Assembly (NCBI RefSeq): GCF_008635795.1
Contig: NZ_VWRQ01000021.1
Span: 62,001 to 126,000 of the forward strand
DNA from: Paenibacillus tepidiphilus
Lineage (GTDB): Bacteria; Bacillota; Bacilli; Paenibacillales; Paenibacillaceae
Reading direction: 5' to 3'
DNA length: 64,000 nucleotides
Part shown: positions 8,857 to 17,622 of the stretch, piece after piece
Layout: each line of letters begins with the position of its first letter
How positions within the stretch are numbered: position 1 is the stretch's first letter
Notes under the pieces: generated by a model
What the model saw: only the letters and a program-made list of their open reading frames with translations
Database searches by the model: none
Told to the model about the DNA's origin: nothing
Position numbers and translations under genes: made by a program

Positions 8857-9255
8857 ATGAACAAAGAGCAATTAATGGAATGCGCACGCAAGGTGAAGAA
8901 GGCTGCGTATGCGCCTTACTCCAAATTTCCGGTTGGAGCCGCGTTGCTCTTGAAGGACGGAAAGGTGATCAGCGGGGTCAACGTAGAGAATGTATCCTTT
9001 GGTGCGACCAACTGTGCCGAACGGACGGCGTTCTTCACCGCGATAGCTAGCGGGTATGTCAAAGGCGATTTTCAGGCTATTGCCGTAGCCGGAGATACGG
9101 AAGACTTTCTTCCGCCATGCAGCATTTGCCGGCAGGTCATGGCTGAATTCTGCTTACCGGATATGCCGGTCTATTTAACCAATGACAAGCAGGAGATTCT
9201 GGAATTGAAGCTGAAGGATTTACTGCCCTACGCCTTTACTGACCTGGATATGTAA
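8857..9255 (+). CDS. cdd: Cytidine deaminase
   Basis: A 132-residue homotetrameric-type cytidine/deoxycytidine deaminase that produces uridine in pyrimidine salvage, in the cytoplasm. Zinc ligands are Cys53, Cys88 and Cys91 and the catalytic Glu is Glu55, in the motifs NCAERTAFF and PPCSICRQVM. The N-terminal substrate-binding segment YAPYSKFPVGAAL is intact. Start choice: the ATG at 8857 is correctly spaced from AAAGGGTGG; an in-frame GTG at 8848 lies inside that site. It is a single-gene unit with its own promoter and terminator. Confidence 0.97.
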   Translation: MNKEQLMECARKVKKAAYAPYSKFPVGAALLLKDGKVISGVNVENVSFGATNCAERTAFFTAIASGYVKGDFQAIAVAGDTEDFLPPCSICRQVMAEFCLPDMPVYLTNDKQEILELKLKDLLPYAFTDLDM

Positions 9256-9264
9256 AATAAAACG

Positions 9265-9296
9265 CGCGTACCTGTTCTGATCAGGTACGCGTTTTT
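9265..9296 (+). terminator. Rho-independent terminator of cdd
   Basis: A 10-bp stem (9265-9274 with 9282-9291) with a 7-nt loop is followed by TTTTT, 10 bp after the cdd stop. Confidence 0.85.
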
Positions 9297-9398
9297 AATT
9301 TCAACATTGATCCCAATGTTAAATTATTTTGATCAGGTATCCCCCGCAATAAGAAAGGTGCTCTGTATTTGCTGAACAGGGCACCTTGCAGACAGCGG

Positions 9399-9713
9399 CT
9401 ATTTTAGATAGAAGACTTCTTTTAAGGCTTTGGATACCGGGCTGTGATCCGGGTTGGTCTTCATCAGCGGCTCCATATATACCCACCACTTCCGGCAAAT
9501 CTCCGTCTGGGACATCTGATCCCACTTCGCTTCATCCTCCACTTCCAGGTAAGCGAACAAATTCCCAGTCTCTTCATCCAGAAAGATAGAATAATTGTGT
9601 GCGCCGTGATTCTTCAGCTCTTCCGCCATCTCCGGCCATAGCTCATCGTGGCGTCGTTGGTACTCTTCATAACAATCCGGGTAAACCTGCATAATGCTTG
9701 CTTTTCTGATCAC
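9399..9713 (-). CDS. rhaM: L-rhamnose mutarotase
   Basis: A 104-residue ferredoxin-like dimeric enzyme that interconverts alpha and beta anomers of L-rhamnose, helping flux into rhamnose isomerase. The sequence matches the family over its whole length: QVYPDCYEEYQRRHDELWPE, with Tyr18 and the catalytic-type His22, then HNYSIFLDEETGNLFAYLE and KWWVYMEPLM. It begins with GTG at 9713 behind a GGAG site. It is divergent from a DeoR-type regulator and fits with the nearby GH78 rhamnosidase; the rest of the rhamnose pathway is not in the window. Confidence 0.95.
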   Translation of the reverse strand: MIRKASIMQVYPDCYEEYQRRHDELWPEMAEELKNHGAHNYSIFLDEETGNLFAYLEVEDEAKWDQMSQTEICRKWWVYMEPLMKTNPDHSPVSKALKEVFYLK

Positions 9714-9749
9714 TTGTCAGCACTCCAGACATAATGGGTTTGAAAATAC

Positions 9750-9791
9750 ATAAATGAACTATAATGAACATTATAGTTGATAAATGAACAT
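9750..9791. promoter_or_regulatory. Operator-like palindrome between rhaM and DeoR gene
   Basis: A perfect inverted repeat AACTATAATG-AA-CATTATAGTT spans 9757-9778, flanked on both sides by the direct repeat ATAAATGAAC (9750-9759 and 9780-9789, first base T in one case). It lies in the divergent promoter region and is a plausible site for the adjacent DeoR repressor. Confidence 0.6.
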
Positions 9792-9911
9792 TTTTGAAGA
9801 ATATTTAAACCAAAACAAACAATATGACCGCTGGACCATGCATTCCTCTGGACCGTCAACCTCTCCCGGCATAGAATAGAGTAAAACGTTAAGGAAAGTT
9901 GAGGCAGACGT

Positions 9912-10667
9912 ATGAACCCGATGCGCCGTCATGAAAGGATTATGGAAGTACTGCTGAACCGGAAGGAGGTCACCGTCAACGAGCTGAGCGAACAGCTGCA
10001 GGTCACCGGAAAAACGGTCAGGGAGGATTTAAGCAAGCTGGAGGAGCAAGGACTGGTGAAGCGCGTCCACGGCGGGGCTGTGCTGGCCCAAAGTGACCAG
10101 TTCGGCATTCTGCCTTCGAGGCAGCCGCTGGATACCTTCGAGGCGGAGAAAACAGCGATTGCCCTGCTGGCCCTGTCCCATATCGAAGAGGGGGATATCA
10201 TCGCCCTGGACGGGGGCAGCACAACCCTGCAAATCGCCCGGCGGCTGGAGAATCTGCCGCTCACAGTCATCACCAATGATGTCTATATCATCAGCGAGCT
10301 GGTGCACAAGGATCAGATCCGGCTTGTCGTACCGGGCGGCGCCCGTGTGCGCAACATGCTGGCCGGACCGGAAGCAGCCGCTTACGTGCGGCAGCTCAAT
10401 ATCCAGAAAGCGTTCCTCTCCGCCACCGCTATCCATATCAAGCACGGGCTTACGATTTATACCGGTGAGCTGATTGAATTCAAGCAAGCGCTGGTCGAGA
10501 CTGCTCGCCAGGTATACGCCGTAGCCGACCACCATAAATTCGGACAGGTTGCCCTGCGTACTTTCGCCTCGCTGGACCAAGTGGATGCCATTTTGACCGA
10601 CAACGGACTTGCTGCAGAGGTCGCAGGGCAATACCGCCAAGCGGGGATTTCGATTGAGTTCGGGTAA
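9912..10667 (+). CDS. DeoR/GlpR-family transcriptional regulator
   Basis: A 251-residue repressor. The N-terminal DeoR helix-turn-helix covers residues about 5-57 (RHERIMEVLLNRKEVTV, LSEQLQVTGKTVREDLSKLEEQGLVKRVHGGA). The C-terminal sugar-phosphate sensor domain resembles an isomerase fold, with DGGSTTLQIAR, TVITNDVYI and VVPGGARV, and an ADHHKFG segment near the C-terminus. Proteins of this family respond to phosphorylated sugars; being divergent from rhaM suggests a role in rhamnose or deoxy-sugar catabolism, which is inference. The ATG at 9912 has a weak GAGG site; an alternative ATG lies three codons downstream. Confidence 0.92.
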   Translation: MNPMRRHERIMEVLLNRKEVTVNELSEQLQVTGKTVREDLSKLEEQGLVKRVHGGAVLAQSDQFGILPSRQPLDTFEAEKTAIALLALSHIEEGDIIALDGGSTTLQIARRLENLPLTVITNDVYIISELVHKDQIRLVVPGGARVRNMLAGPEAAAYVRQLNIQKAFLSATAIHIKHGLTIYTGELIEFKQALVETARQVYAVADHHKFGQVALRTFASLDQVDAILTDNGLAAEVAGQYRQAGISIEFG

Positions 10668-10683
10668 TCAGAAAGCATAAAGT

Positions 10684-10745
10684 AATCGCCCGTTCGGGTA
10701 TATGGCCGTCCGGCCATCTCCAAAGGGCGATTTCTTGGTCCTGCC
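10684..10745. terminator. Convergent terminator
   Basis: The outer stem AATCGCCC/GGGCGATT (10684-10691 with 10735-10742) encloses an inner hairpin ATGGCCG/CGGCCAT. A T-rich tail follows on the plus strand. It serves the DeoR gene and lies at the end of the convergent glycosyltransferase gene. Confidence 0.65.
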
Positions 10746-10752
10746 AGAGCCA

Positions 10753-11634
10753 TCAGGCCAGCTGCCGCTGCAGAATTTCCTCGACTATCGCCCGGTCGAC
10801 GTCAAGGTCGAACTTCCGGCCCCAGAAGCATTCCGCTCCCTGCTGCCGGATTCGGCTGATATCCTCCGCCCGGAGCGTCCGCGGGAATTCCGGCCCGGTA
10901 TCCCAATCCGTATAGCGTTTGATTTCATTGACTACGTTTGCTTTAAACCTGCTGTTCAGGATTATCGTATGGAAGAAGATCTCATCACCGCAGAAGGAAT
11001 GCTTGAACAATTTGACATACCCCGGGTTAGCCCCGATAAACTCCAGAATATACTCCATGCACTCCCCCGTAATCGACATCCAGTTTGAGCCCTTATACAG
11101 ATCCGCCGGTAAATTCCTCAGGCTACGCTTCAGCAGAGGCACCGACATGACCATGTTGATATAGCGGTTGCGGATTTCCGAGACGGCCTTGGCCCGTGTT
11201 ACGAGAAATCGCGGATAATAGACGGACACCCGGTAGAGGCAGCCCCACATTTCTGCGTCATTGGGCAGCTGAAGATGCTTCACGAACTCCTGGCCGCGGT
11301 GCTCCATGAAGTAATCGACGATCTGCTTATTCGGAACGAGCGGCAAATCCTGCCCGCTGATAATATGGATATAATCATAGCTGCCGTGCTCCCGGATCAG
11401 CGCGAAGGATTTCAGAATGCATTCAATCTGGCTGTAATGCCCCCACTGGACCTCCACCGGCTGCTTTACAAAGTGAATATCCCCGCGATGCGTAATTTGC
11501 GGCTCAATGCCGCTTTTGCGGTCTACGTGCAGGAAGAATTCGACATGCTCATCGGTCAATACGTCCAGCAGCAGGTTGATCTGCTCGGGATTTTTGTGAC
11601 AAAGGATAACATATGCCATTCGGAAATGCTGCAT
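10753..11634 (-). CDS. GT14-like glycosyltransferase (core-2/I-branching enzyme family)
   Basis: A 293-residue cytoplasmic-type glycosyltransferase. Family features are MAYVILCHKNPEQINLLLD at the N-terminus, FFLHVDRKSG, the acceptor/donor segment YDYIHIISGQDLPLVPN, and SNWMSITGECMEYI. Bacterial members transfer N-acetylglucosamine or xylose to glycans or surface polymers; the acceptor is unknown here. Start choice: GGGAGGAG lies 6 nt before the ATG at 11634. The frame stays open for another 348 bases upstream, but that part runs through a GC-rich tandem repeat and has no coding character. Confidence 0.85.
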   Translation of the reverse strand: MQHFRMAYVILCHKNPEQINLLLDVLTDEHVEFFLHVDRKSGIEPQITHRGDIHFVKQPVEVQWGHYSQIECILKSFALIREHGSYDYIHIISGQDLPLVPNKQIVDYFMEHRGQEFVKHLQLPNDAEMWGCLYRVSVYYPRFLVTRAKAVSEIRNRYINMVMSVPLLKRSLRNLPADLYKGSNWMSITGECMEYILEFIGANPGYVKLFKHSFCGDEIFFHTIILNSRFKANVVNEIKRYTDWDTGPEFPRTLRAEDISRIRQQGAECFWGRKFDLDVDRAIVEEILQRQLA

Positions 11635-11716
11635 GATATTCTCCTCCCGCTCATTTTTTCCAATATTATAATGGAAGCAGTAAAAAATGATGTCATTGAG
11701 TATTCTGCAGCTCGAA

Positions 11717-11773
11717 GGGGCGGGCGCGGGACGGGGCGGGCGCGGGACGGGGCGGGCGCGGGACGGGGCGGGC
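11717..11773. repeat. GC-rich minisatellite, 16-bp unit
   Basis: Three exact copies of GGGGCGGGCGCGGGAC (11717, 11733, 11749) are followed by a partial fourth at 11765. It lies about 80 bp upstream of the glycosyltransferase start. The rest of the interval 11635-12078 shows only the terminator listed separately. Confidence 0.95.
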
Positions 11774-11980
11774 GTAGCTCCGCAAAATTGCTCCTTTCGC
11801 TGAAAGAAGAGCTGTACGGTCCGCAAGCCCTCGCGTAAGCCCTCCCGTTTCGGCCTATTACCGACCCACAGAACCAGAAAGAGTGCTGAACCCGAGAGCA
11901 GACCGGGCCCTGAGCTTCCGGCAACTCTCGGTTCACGGCACGAACAGGCTGAAGCCTCTGCCCGCAAGCTGCCGCAGACC

Positions 11981-12034
11981 AAAAAAAAGCAGCGCAGCTA
12001 ACCCTCCAATAACCGGAGAATCGCCGCGCTACTT
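11981..12034 (-). terminator. Rho-independent terminator of GH105 gene
   Basis: Read on the minus strand, AAAGTAGCG pairs with CGCTGCTTT (one G-U pair), enclosing an inner CTCC/GGAG stem, and is followed by eight U residues (A-run at 11981-11988). Confidence 0.75.
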
Positions 12035-12078
12035 TGTTCCACAGACCAGCCTGCCGTCCGGGCCAGCCTTTTAACCCA

Positions 12079-13116
12079 TCAAATTTTGCTTACCAGCTCC
12101 CTGTTCTGCAGCAGCGCCACCAGATAGGCCAGGGTCAGCCCCTGTCCCCAACCCTGGACCCGCTTGGTTGAGATCACCTTATAATCTTCAACCGTGTGCA
12201 TCACAGCCGTTCCCGCCGATACATTACGGACCGAGCCGTCTTCGTCGATACTGGCGATAATCCCCTCGTACGCCTTGGCCATCGCATTCTGATGCAGCGG
12301 ATGCCCGTTAACCACGATGGCAGCGGCTATCCCGGCAGAGGCCGACGTTTCGGCATAGGAGGTCTCGTCATCGAGAACGGTCCGCCACAGGCCTTCCGGC
12401 GACTGCAGCCGGACCAGAGCGCTGAGCTGGTCGCCAAGCGCGCCGCCGAGCCGCATCCACATCGGCATGAAGGGATTCAGCATTTTGTAGGCCTGCGCCA
12501 TGGTGTAGGCGGCCCATGCATTGGCTCTTCCCCAATATACGCCGGACAGATGGTCTCCTCTGACATTGTCCCAGGCATGGTAGAACAGATTCGTCTTCGT
12601 ATCCTGCAAATACTCCTCATGCCAGTAGAACTGGTTAAGCGCATCGTCGATATACTCCTTGTTGTCCAGCTTGAATCCGAGGCGCAGCAGGAAATAGGCC
12701 GCCATGAACAGCGTGTCCGCCCAGGCCTGCTCCGGAAAATCATTCCGCGACGAGACAGTATGCTGGAAGACGCCCTCTCCGAAGCGGATGGCATCCTTGC
12801 GCAGATATTCGGCTTTGAGCAGAGCCAAATCCAAATATTTGGAGTCACCGGTAGCTTCATGCAAGGTCAGCATGGTGTGCCCCATTGCGCAGGAATTCAC
12901 CATGAGCGGCGGCAGGCCGAGCTCCAGATATTCATCGACCCAGCGGACCAGAAAATCAATATATTCCTGTTTCCCGGTCACCTCCCAGGCTTTGCAGATG
13001 CCGTAATAAGCGACCCCGCAGGACCAGTTCCAGGTAAAATCCATATTCATCGTCCGCTTGACAACCCTGTCAATCAGCTCCAGGACCTCTTGTTCATCAA
13101 TTTCAAATTTGCGCAC
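12079..13116 (-). CDS. Unsaturated rhamnogalacturonyl hydrolase, GH105 (YteR/YesR-like)
   Basis: A 345-residue (alpha/alpha)6-barrel hydrolase that removes the unsaturated galacturonic acid left at the non-reducing end of rhamnogalacturonan-I oligosaccharides after lyase action. Family landmarks are WNWSCGVAYYG, the catalytic Asp in EQAWADTLFMA, FYHAWD, YWGRANAW with adjacent aromatic residues, and SASAGIAAAI. No signal peptide is present, so it works on imported disaccharides. The start is a GTG with GGGAG 8 nt upstream. An ATG 8 nt further upstream is out of frame. It belongs functionally with the GH78, GH51 and rhaM genes. Confidence 0.95.
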   Translation of the reverse strand: MRKFEIDEQEVLELIDRVVKRTMNMDFTWNWSCGVAYYGICKAWEVTGKQEYIDFLVRWVDEYLELGLPPLMVNSCAMGHTMLTLHEATGDSKYLDLALLKAEYLRKDAIRFGEGVFQHTVSSRNDFPEQAWADTLFMAAYFLLRLGFKLDNKEYIDDALNQFYWHEEYLQDTKTNLFYHAWDNVRGDHLSGVYWGRANAWAAYTMAQAYKMLNPFMPMWMRLGGALGDQLSALVRLQSPEGLWRTVLDDETSYAETSASAGIAAAIVVNGHPLHQNAMAKAYEGIIASIDEDGSVRNVSAGTAVMHTVEDYKVISTKRVQGWGQGLTLAYLVALLQNRELVSKI

Positions 13117-13287
13117 GCTTTCATCTCCCGTTGCTTCATTTATTTCTTACATTTGTTAATCAGACTAACACAATAAATTATGGAATACTCCGCAAATTTC
13201 GATCATTTTTCCGCTAATTCCATTTATTTTGCTACAATGAATACAGCAAGGAATACAGCTAAGTCATTCTGCAGAAAGGAGTGCGCA

Positions 13288-13380
13288 ATGTCAGGCTTAC
13301 CTTTTCCGAAGATGCTGCGATTGGACTCTTGAAACGATGCTTTCAAAATCGAGTTTGACCGGCGGGACGGTCATTTCTCC
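13288..13380 (+). other. Disabled 5' end of AraC gene (in-frame TGA)
   Basis: A well-placed AAAGGAG precedes ATG at 13288. That frame codes for 14 residues, meets TGA at 13330-13332, then continues without another stop into the AraC protein below. The residues after the stop (NDAFKIEFDRRDGHFSMHNS) look like the normal start of the cupin domain. A TGG to TGA change would explain it. Confidence 0.85.
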
Positions 13381-14148
13381 ATGCACAACAGCCACTACCA
13401 CAACCAAATGGAGGTCTTCTACCTGTTCGAAGGGCAGCGGAGATTCTTCATTAAGGACAACGTCTATGATATACGCTCCGGCGACCTGGTGCTGATCGAT
13501 TCGAATGTGCTGCATAGAACATCCGGACTGGCTGAGCCAACGAATGAACGGATTGTGCTCTACTACGGGCCATCCTTCTTTGAAGCTTTTGCGCCGGAGG
13601 AGAGAGAGCTGCTGTTGTTACCCTTTGCTGGCGGAAATCCGCTCCATACCCTGAATCTTCAGGAAAAAATGGCCGTGGAGAACCTGCTGTTCTCCCTGCT
13701 GCAAGAATTGACCGAACAGCCCCCCGGATATGCGCTGCACATCCGGAATACAGCAGTATCGCTGCTGCTGTATATTTCCCGGCTGATCCAGAAACGGGGC
13801 ATTCCGCCGGTTCAGGAGCCGTCTCCGGTCCACCGCAAGGTAACGGATATCGTCCGTCATATTAATCATCATTTTGCCGGACCGCTGCAGCTGGACGACA
13901 TTGCCAAACAATTCTACATCAGCGCAAGCCATTTAAGCCGTGTATTCAGGAAGTTTACCGGCTTCGGATATACAGAGTACATTAACATCACCAGGGTGCG
14001 GGAAGCGGAGCGGCTGCTGCGGGATACCGGCTGGAGCATCACTCTGGTAGCTGAACGATGCGGCTTTGAGAGCTTGACCCATTTCGGCAAAGTGTTCAAA
14101 GTGCATACCGGTCTATCCCCCCGCGACTATCGTAAACTGCACAAGTGA
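13381..14148 (+). CDS. AraC-family transcriptional regulator, possibly N-terminally truncated
   Basis: A 255-residue AraC protein counted from the first ATG after a premature stop. The cupin sensor domain begins MHNSHYHNQMEVFYLFEGQ. The C-terminal DNA-binding domain (about residues 155-255) is intact: LDDIAKQFYISASHLSRVF, then VAERCGFESLTHFGKVFKVHTGLSPRDYRK. The ATG at 13381 has no good ribosome binding site, and no alternative start lies between the stop and this codon. Either the gene is a young pseudogene, or a shortened protein is made by reinitiation, or there is a sequence error. It is divergent from the GH105 gene and was probably its regulator. Confidence 0.75.
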   Translation: MHNSHYHNQMEVFYLFEGQRRFFIKDNVYDIRSGDLVLIDSNVLHRTSGLAEPTNERIVLYYGPSFFEAFAPEERELLLLPFAGGNPLHTLNLQEKMAVENLLFSLLQELTEQPPGYALHIRNTAVSLLLYISRLIQKRGIPPVQEPSPVHRKVTDIVRHINHHFAGPLQLDDIAKQFYISASHLSRVFRKFTGFGYTEYINITRVREAERLLRDTGWSITLVAERCGFESLTHFGKVFKVHTGLSPRDYRKLHK

Positions 14149-14171
14149 AACTTATATGAAGCCAGGCCAAG

Positions 14172-14201
14172 GGCCCCCGGCTTTTCGCCGGGGGGCCTTT
14201 T
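14172..14201 (+). terminator. Rho-independent terminator after AraC gene
   Basis: A GGCCCCCGGC stem with its near-perfect complement ending at 14197 and a short T-rich loop is followed by TTTT. Confidence 0.75.
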
Positions 14202-14249
14202 CAGTATTCTGTTCCTTCGCACCTCCCCTTCTTCACCCTGGCAGCCTGG

Positions 14250-17200
14250 CTATCCCGAGAACTTCACCAGCACGGTGTGAATTTCAAATGGCTTGAACTC
14301 CAGCTCGATTTCGTTGCCCTGAACCGGATCGGCCAGCGGACGCTCCAGCAAATCGCAAACCTGCCACGAAGTCACGTTATAGCCGCTGCTGAGCGTTACC
14401 TTCCGGCGGCCGCCGAAATAATCATGCAGTCTCACTACGCAGCCGTCACCCTGCTCCGAAAGCTTCACGGCGTCGATGGCGATTCCTTCCGCATCTGTCC
14501 GCAGCAGCGATCTGCCGGCCTCGCCCTGCAAAGCTCCCGGGATAGTCCGCAGCGGATTGTTCAGCATCCAGGCTTCCTCCGCCGTTCTTCCGGCAATCCA
14601 GTCTCCCGTATGCGGCAGCAGCGAATACGTGAACCGGTGCTCGCCCTGATCGGCCTGCCAATCCGGCGCCGTCGCCGATTTGATCAGAGATAACCGCAGG
14701 ACATGGTCCTTGATGTCGTAGCCGTATTTGCAATCGTTAAGCAGACTGACGCCGTAGCCGCGTTCCGACAGGTCGGCCCACTGATGGCCGACGCTCTCGA
14801 AGCGGGCGTAATCCCAGCTCGTATTCCAGTGGGTCGGACGCTTCACGTTGCCAAACTGGATATCATATGTGGCTTCCGTTGAACGCACCGCGACCGGAAA
14901 AGCCGCCTTAAGCAGCTGTTGCTGCTCCTGCCAGTCGACCAGCGTCTCGAAATCAATCCGGCGGCTTCCGGCGTACACCTTCACCTTCTGGATCACGGAC
15001 GAATCCATATAGCGCCAGGAGAACTGCACAACTGCGGTCAGCGGACCGGATTCCAGCAGCTCTACCGAGCGTAAATCGGTGATTTCACGTTTTTTCTCCT
15101 GATAATACAGATCGATGTCCCAGGCGTCGTACATTTTCGGCTTATCCTCGAACACCTGCAGCACATTTCCGCATTCCTCCGGCGCCAGCACTTCCCGAGC
15201 GGCCTCCCGGTCATGCAGACGGCTGAGCTGCCCGGCTTCATTCCATTCCATAATGTAATGTGGAGTTGTCAGGCGGCCATCTTCCCATATAAAAGCTGTC
15301 TCCAGCGCTTCGCGGTCTGCTTGCCCGCCGTCTGCAGAATCGAAGGCCGTAATCACCGCCGCTGACAGCATCGGCAGCTCCGGCGCTTCAATCAGCCATT
15401 CCCCTTCCAGCTTCTGCGAACGGAGCAAACGCCCGCTGCTGTCCCGCCATTCCTGAATCTCCGCACCGCCGCCGGTTATAGATACTAAGCCTCGCCAGTC
15501 AAAGAACGCACTATTGAAAAGGGTGTACTTCGTACCTTGTGCAGCGACAGCTTCTGTAGCACCGTCTTCCGCAGAGACCGTTTCTACAGCCACCGTCAAG
15601 CCCATCACCGCCGCCTCCGCCGCACCGGCTCCCAGCCGCTCTGCCTCTGCATATTCGAGCCGCGAATCCTCGTAGACCTCACGGATCGAAGAGCCGGGGA
15701 TAATATCGTGGAACTGGTTGCGCAGGATGATCCTCCAGCCTTCGGCGAAATCCTCTCCCGGATACTGGGCTAGACTGCCCGATTCCGCTGCCAGCAGCAT
15801 CTGCAGCCATTCGGCTTCGCGGTACAGCAGCTCCAGCTTGCGGTTCATTTTTTTATTGTAGGCCTGGCTGGTATAGGTCCCTCTGTGGTACTCCAGATAC
15901 AACTCGCCATCCCAGGTGTGGACATACTGGTCGGTTCTGGAAATGGTCTCATTTAGACGCTCAAAATAATCGTCCGCACGCCCCGTCTTGACGTTCGGCA
16001 CACCCGGAATAGCGTCCAGGCGCCGCCGCATTTCCAGATGCTCGCGGTTCACACCCCCGCCCCCATCACCGTAGCCGTATGCCAGCAGCAGCTCGCGGTT
16101 GAGATTCTTGTCCCGGTACTGGTCCCAGATTCCCTGCACAGTGAACGGCTCGATCAGGCCATTGTACGTGTAGTACCAGGCACTGGAGTCCGGTCCTTCC
16201 GGCGTCGTGATGAAATAGGCAAGCACCTCGCTGCCGTCGATGCCTCTCCAGTGGAAGGTATCATGCGGCATGCGGTTGTACTGGCTCCAGCTGATCTTGG
16301 TCGTCATGAACGTGTCGATGCCCGATTTGCGGAGGATCTGCGGCAGTGCCCAGCTGTAGCCGAACACATCCGGCAGCCACAGATACTTGCACTCCACCCC
16401 GAATTCCTCACGGAAGAATTTTGTCCCGTACAAAATCTGCCGCACCAGCGACTCCCCGCTCGTCAAATTGCAATCGGCTTCCAGCCACATGGCCCCCCCG
16501 GCCTCCCAGCGTCCTTCCCTTACCCGCTCCTTGATCCCTTCGTACATCTCCGGATAATCGCGCTTGATGTAATCGTACAGCTGAGGCTGGGTCTGCAAAA
16601 AAACATATTCCGGATACTGCTTCATCAGCCGCAGCACCGTGGAGAAGGAGCGTGCCGCTTTCTCGCGCGTATGGGTGAGCCGCCACAGCCAGGCGACGTC
16701 GATGTGGGTATGCCCTACGGCCGTTACTGTCACCGGATGCTCCTGCTTCATGGCCGCCAGCGCAGCCGTCAGCAGCGCATCCGCTTCCTGCATAGAAGCA
16801 TAAAAGGCATCGCTGCCCGGTCTGGACCAGTCCAGCAGCCGGAACGCCCGGTCCAGCGCCATCAGCAGCTCCTGCTTCAGGGGATCGCTGCCGGCCAGCG
16901 ATTGTGATACGCCCAGCACCGCCCGGCCCGTGTAGTACAGGTTGTCGGCCGCTTCATCCAGACAGGCCAGCTCCGCCCGCTTGATCCGGTGCTCCTGGAG
17001 GACCGGTTTGCCGCCGCCTTCCAGTCCGGACCACAGCCGGAAAGTGAAATCCACCGTCGTTCCTGCCGTGTCCGGCTCAAGGAACACCTCCTGATGGTTG
17101 GAGTCCACGCCCTGATACGGCTTGCCGTTCAGGAACAGCAGCGATTCGAAGCCGCTGTTATTGCCGCTCCCTGTCCGGCCAAAGTCGAACACGCCTACGA

Positions 17201-17444
17201 TACGCCGGCCCCGCCACTGCTCCGGCACCTCCACCGCCCGCTGCAGCCAGAGGTACAGGTTACGCCCGGTCCAGTAATCCCCCACCCGGTAGGGCGCTCC
17301 GCCTTCCAAGGGCGGAGGATACACACCGTTTGCCCCTTCCTTGTCTTCCAATCCCAGCCATTCCTCCAGTATCACGGCATCACGGTAACGGTAAGGCTCC
17401 AATTCGGCAATTCGCGCACCGAGCTTCTCTTCTGTCCAGAACAT
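14250..17444 (-). CDS. Alpha-mannosidase, GH38 (long cytosolic type)
   Basis: A GH38 alpha-mannosidase of about 1064 residues that releases mannose from alpha-mannosides. The N-terminal beta domain (1-250) precedes the catalytic domain with GHTHIDVAWLWRL (zinc His and Asp), LEADCNLTSGESLVRQ with the likely nucleophile Asp, and YLWLPDVFGYSWALPQ. The middle helical part has NQFHDIIPGSSI, followed by a large C-terminal beta-sandwich. It lacks a signal peptide. Start choice: AGGGAGG abuts the first ATG (17453), while the ATG three codons later (17444) is correctly spaced. A palindrome shared with the neighbouring LacI gene lies at 17464-17479 in its leader, so LacI control is likely. Confidence 0.93.
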   Translation of the reverse strand: MFWTEEKLGARIAELEPYRYRDAVILEEWLGLEDKEGANGVYPPPLEGGAPYRVGDYWTGRNLYLWLQRAVEVPEQWRGRRIVGVFDFGRTGSGNNSGFESLLFLNGKPYQGVDSNHQEVFLEPDTAGTTVDFTFRLWSGLEGGGKPVLQEHRIKRAELACLDEAADNLYYTGRAVLGVSQSLAGSDPLKQELLMALDRAFRLLDWSRPGSDAFYASMQEADALLTAALAAMKQEHPVTVTAVGHTHIDVAWLWRLTHTREKAARSFSTVLRLMKQYPEYVFLQTQPQLYDYIKRDYPEMYEGIKERVREGRWEAGGAMWLEADCNLTSGESLVRQILYGTKFFREEFGVECKYLWLPDVFGYSWALPQILRKSGIDTFMTTKISWSQYNRMPHDTFHWRGIDGSEVLAYFITTPEGPDSSAWYYTYNGLIEPFTVQGIWDQYRDKNLNRELLLAYGYGDGGGGVNREHLEMRRRLDAIPGVPNVKTGRADDYFERLNETISRTDQYVHTWDGELYLEYHRGTYTSQAYNKKMNRKLELLYREAEWLQMLLAAESGSLAQYPGEDFAEGWRIILRNQFHDIIPGSSIREVYEDSRLEYAEAERLGAGAAEAAVMGLTVAVETVSAEDGATEAVAAQGTKYTLFNSAFFDWRGLVSITGGGAEIQEWRDSSGRLLRSQKLEGEWLIEAPELPMLSAAVITAFDSADGGQADREALETAFIWEDGRLTTPHYIMEWNEAGQLSRLHDREAAREVLAPEECGNVLQVFEDKPKMYDAWDIDLYYQEKKREITDLRSVELLESGPLTAVVQFSWRYMDSSVIQKVKVYAGSRRIDFETLVDWQEQQQLLKAAFPVAVRSTEATYDIQFGNVKRPTHWNTSWDYARFESVGHQWADLSERGYGVSLLNDCKYGYDIKDHVLRLSLIKSATAPDWQADQGEHRFTYSLLPHTGDWIAGRTAEEAWMLNNPLRTIPGALQGEAGRSLLRTDAEGIAIDAVKLSEQGDGCVVRLHDYFGGRRKVTLSSGYNVTSWQVCDLLERPLADPVQGNEIELEFKPFEIHTVLVKFSG

Positions 17445-17463
17445 TTTCTTCATCCTCCCTGGT

Positions 17464-17479
17464 TATAACACGTGTTATA
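17464..17479. promoter_or_regulatory. LacI-type operator upstream of GH38 gene
   Basis: A perfect palindrome TATAACACGTGTTATA, identical to the site at 18848-18863 upstream of the LacI gene. The identity of two separate sites supports recognition by the same LacI protein. Confidence 0.85.
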
Positions 17480-17622
17480 TGCTAAAAAGAAACGGCATCC
17501 CCCGTAGGGCTATGCCTTTGGTGTTGCTTCGCTGGTTGCAAGCTGCGCCTTCGGTCCCGAAGAAAGTGGCGGGCTGGGGCCGCTGGCTGTGCTTGTGGAG
17601 TGCACCAGTGGGCCGCACTGGC

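Noticed and set aside
11635..11982. N-terminal extension of the glycosyltransferase by 116 residues
   Set aside because: The extension crosses the GC-rich minisatellite and has no family similarity, while ATG at 11634 has an excellent ribosome binding site.
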